This document shows, piece by piece, positions 38,911-39,853 of a stretch of DNA of 39,853 nt (the stretch's first letter is position 1; every line of letters begins with the position of its first letter). The stretch is taken from the NCBI GenBank assembly GCA_934572325.1, contig CAKTKT010000011.1, forward strand, positions 1 through 39,853. The letters run 5' to 3'. The notes beneath the pieces were generated by a model. The model had not been told where the DNA came from. It did no database searches and was given only the letters and a program-made list of their open reading frames with translations. The position numbers and the translations under genes are program-made. The stretch comes from an uncultured Oscillospiraceae bacterium (GTDB lineage Bacteria; Bacillota; Clostridia; Oscillospirales; Oscillospiraceae).

Positions 38911-39638
38911 GCAGCTATGCCGCCCTGGCGCAGTGGTACGACAGGCTGACGCTCGACGTGCCCTACGGCGAATTTGCGGACTTTTATGAGGCGGAGTTCA
39001 GGCGCGACGGCGGCGAATTTCATCTCCTGCTCGATCTGTGCTGCGGCACGGGCACGCTCGCGTGCGAGCTGGCGCGGCGCGGGTATGAGCTTATCGCGGC
39101 GGACGCCTCGGCGGATATGCTCATTCAGGCGCAGGAAAAGTCCGTCGGGCTTCCAGTGCCGCCGCTGTTTCTCTGTCAGGAGGCGGGCGCGCTCGATCTG
39201 TACGGCACGGTCGATGCGGCGTACTGCTCGCTCGACGGGATGAATTATATCCCGCCCGATGAGCTGCCGGAGGTCTTTCACCGTCTGCGGCTGTTCATCC
39301 GCCCGGGCGGGCTTCTTATCTTCGATATACGCTCCCCCGAATGGCTGAAAAGCATGGACGGTCAGGTATACGTCGATGAGCGGGAGGATGTGCTGTGCCT
39401 GTGGCGCGCGGACATGGACGAGGGCGGGCAAAGCATCGGCTACGGCATCGATCTCTTCACGCGCGAGGGCGAGCTGTGGCGGCGCGAGAGCGAGGAGCAC
39501 ACCGAGTATGTCCACCGCTTTGAGCGCCTGCGCGCGCTCATGGAGCGTGAAGGCTTCGCGGACGTCGCGCTCCGCCGCGACGGACCGCAGGGCGCGGCGG
39601 GCAGGGAGTTTATTACGGCAAAGCGCGGGACTCAATAA
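38907..39638 (+). CDS. class I SAM-dependent methyltransferase
   Basis: The 243-residue protein begins ALAQWYDRLTLDVPY, typical of small YqeM/UbiE-like methyltransferases. It has the SAM-binding motif LLDLCCGTGTLACEL (about residues 41-55), followed by an acidic loop (ELIAADAS) and FIRPGGLLIFDIRSP. The substrate is unknown. The start is a GTG overlapping the repressor stop as GTGA, so the two are translationally coupled. Confidence 0.9.
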   Translation: MSSYAALAQWYDRLTLDVPYGEFADFYEAEFRRDGGEFHLLLDLCCGTGTLACELARRGYELIAADASADMLIQAQEKSVGLPVPPLFLCQEAGALDLYGTVDAAYCSLDGMNYIPPDELPEVFHRLRLFIRPGGLLIFDIRSPEWLKSMDGQVYVDEREDVLCLWRADMDEGGQSIGYGIDLFTREGELWRRESEEHTEYVHRFERLRALMEREGFADVALRRDGPQGAAGREFITAKRGTQ

Positions 39639-39685
39639 CGGATAGCACGACCCTTACAGCAGCCGCAGACAGCAGTATAAAAACG

Positions 39686-39713
39686 GCGGTCATGACCGCG
39701 CCCGAAATTTTTT
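39686..39713 (+). terminator. possible terminator after the methyltransferase
   Basis: GCGGTCA-TGACCGC is a perfect dyad, and AAATTTTTT follows eight bases later. The distance between stem and T run makes this a weak call. Confidence 0.4.
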
Positions 39714-39737
39714 ATTCAAAAACTTTTCAATAAGATA

Positions 39738-39766
39738 TTGACAACTTCGCTTTTTTTTAGTATTAT
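39738..39766 (+). promoter_or_regulatory. tRNA promoter
   Basis: A perfect TTGACA (39738-39743) and TATTAT (39761-39766) are 17 bases apart, 16 bases before the tRNA. Confidence 0.8.
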
Positions 39767-39782
39767 AACAAAGCTATCACGC

Positions 39783-39853
39783 GGGAGCATAGCTCAGCTG
39801 GTTAGAGCACCTGCCTTACAAGCAGGGGGTCACTGGTTCGAGTCCAGTTGTTC
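39783..39853 (+). tRNA. tRNA-Val (anticodon UAC), cut by window end
   Basis: The cloverleaf is clear: acceptor GGGAGCA, D-arm AGCTCAGCTGGTTAGAGC, anticodon arm CTGCCTTACAAGCAG with anticodon TAC, and T-arm ACTGG-TTCGAGT-CCAGT. The 3' acceptor strand TGTTC is cut two bases before the end of the stem. Confidence 0.95.

Overview
The window looks like chromosomal DNA from a GC-rich, anaerobic, endospore-lineage Firmicute of the Clostridia (an Oscillospiraceae-like gut organism is my inference). The reasons are a sigma-H homologue with close Spo0H-type sequence, a SpoVB-like flippase, a group-B [FeFe] hydrogenase, a membrane pyrophosphatase, a CIRCE operator, an FMN and a glycine riboswitch, strong AGGAGG-type ribosome sites and canonical TTGACA/TATAAT promoters. 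No phage, conjugation or insertion-sequence transposase gene is visible, so most of the window is ordinary chromosome with one accessory-looking patch (about 23.7-24.9 kb and 28.6-29.3 kb).

Layout. 0.3-3.3 kb (minus): LysR regulator, monomeric [FeFe] hydrogenase and a small ECF-type membrane protein. 3.5-5.8 kb (plus): a translationally coupled three-gene cassette of Y-family polymerase, YolD-like protein and an XRE/S24 self-cleaving repressor, apparently a private mutagenesis/SOS-like unit. 5.9-11.4 kb (plus): D-lyxose isomerase-like cupin, sigma-H, then an overlapping set of Fe-S aldo/keto reductase, ApbE and RecG. 11.5-15 kb: SpoVB-like flippase; riboflavin S-component RibU behind an FMN riboswitch; a divergent SLOG/YpsA-like gene whose promoter shares its -35 position with that of ribU; a zinc phospholipase C-like protein. 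15.1-20.4 kb (minus): glycine-riboswitch-controlled Na+/amino-acid symporter, then a response regulator, histidine kinase and HtrA protease operon resembling CssRS/CiaRH secretion-stress systems. 20.5-23.7 kb (minus): PlsY, an RluA-family pseudouridine synthase, and a secreted protein with a sortase-like tail.

23.7-29.3 kb contains at least four copies or fragments of a modular palindromic repeat whose hairpins change sequence but keep their pairing, next to a lone DUF559 nuclease-fold gene. A pair of identical 33-bp hairpins and an AT-rich array of about thirteen degenerate 14-bp units lie in the same patch. Between these sit the K+-dependent-type pyrophosphatase HppA and a CapA-like protein. 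29.3-33.3 kb (minus): TatD, a CIRCE-associated Hsp20, and a polar amino-acid ABC transporter whose promoter spacer carries an ARG-box-like operator. 33.4-39.6 kb: alanine racemase (plus); a minus-strand run of NfeD, SPFH protein, a eukaryotic-type hexokinase and a D-2-hydroxyacid dehydrogenase; then a YerC/TrpR-like repressor and a SAM methyltransferase (plus). The window ends inside a tRNA-Val(UAC) gene.

Best candidates for something under-described are the palindromic repeat family with its DUF559 neighbour, the 14-bp AT-rich array, and the polymerase-YolD-S24 cassette. All functions are read from sequence patterns only; no database search was possible.
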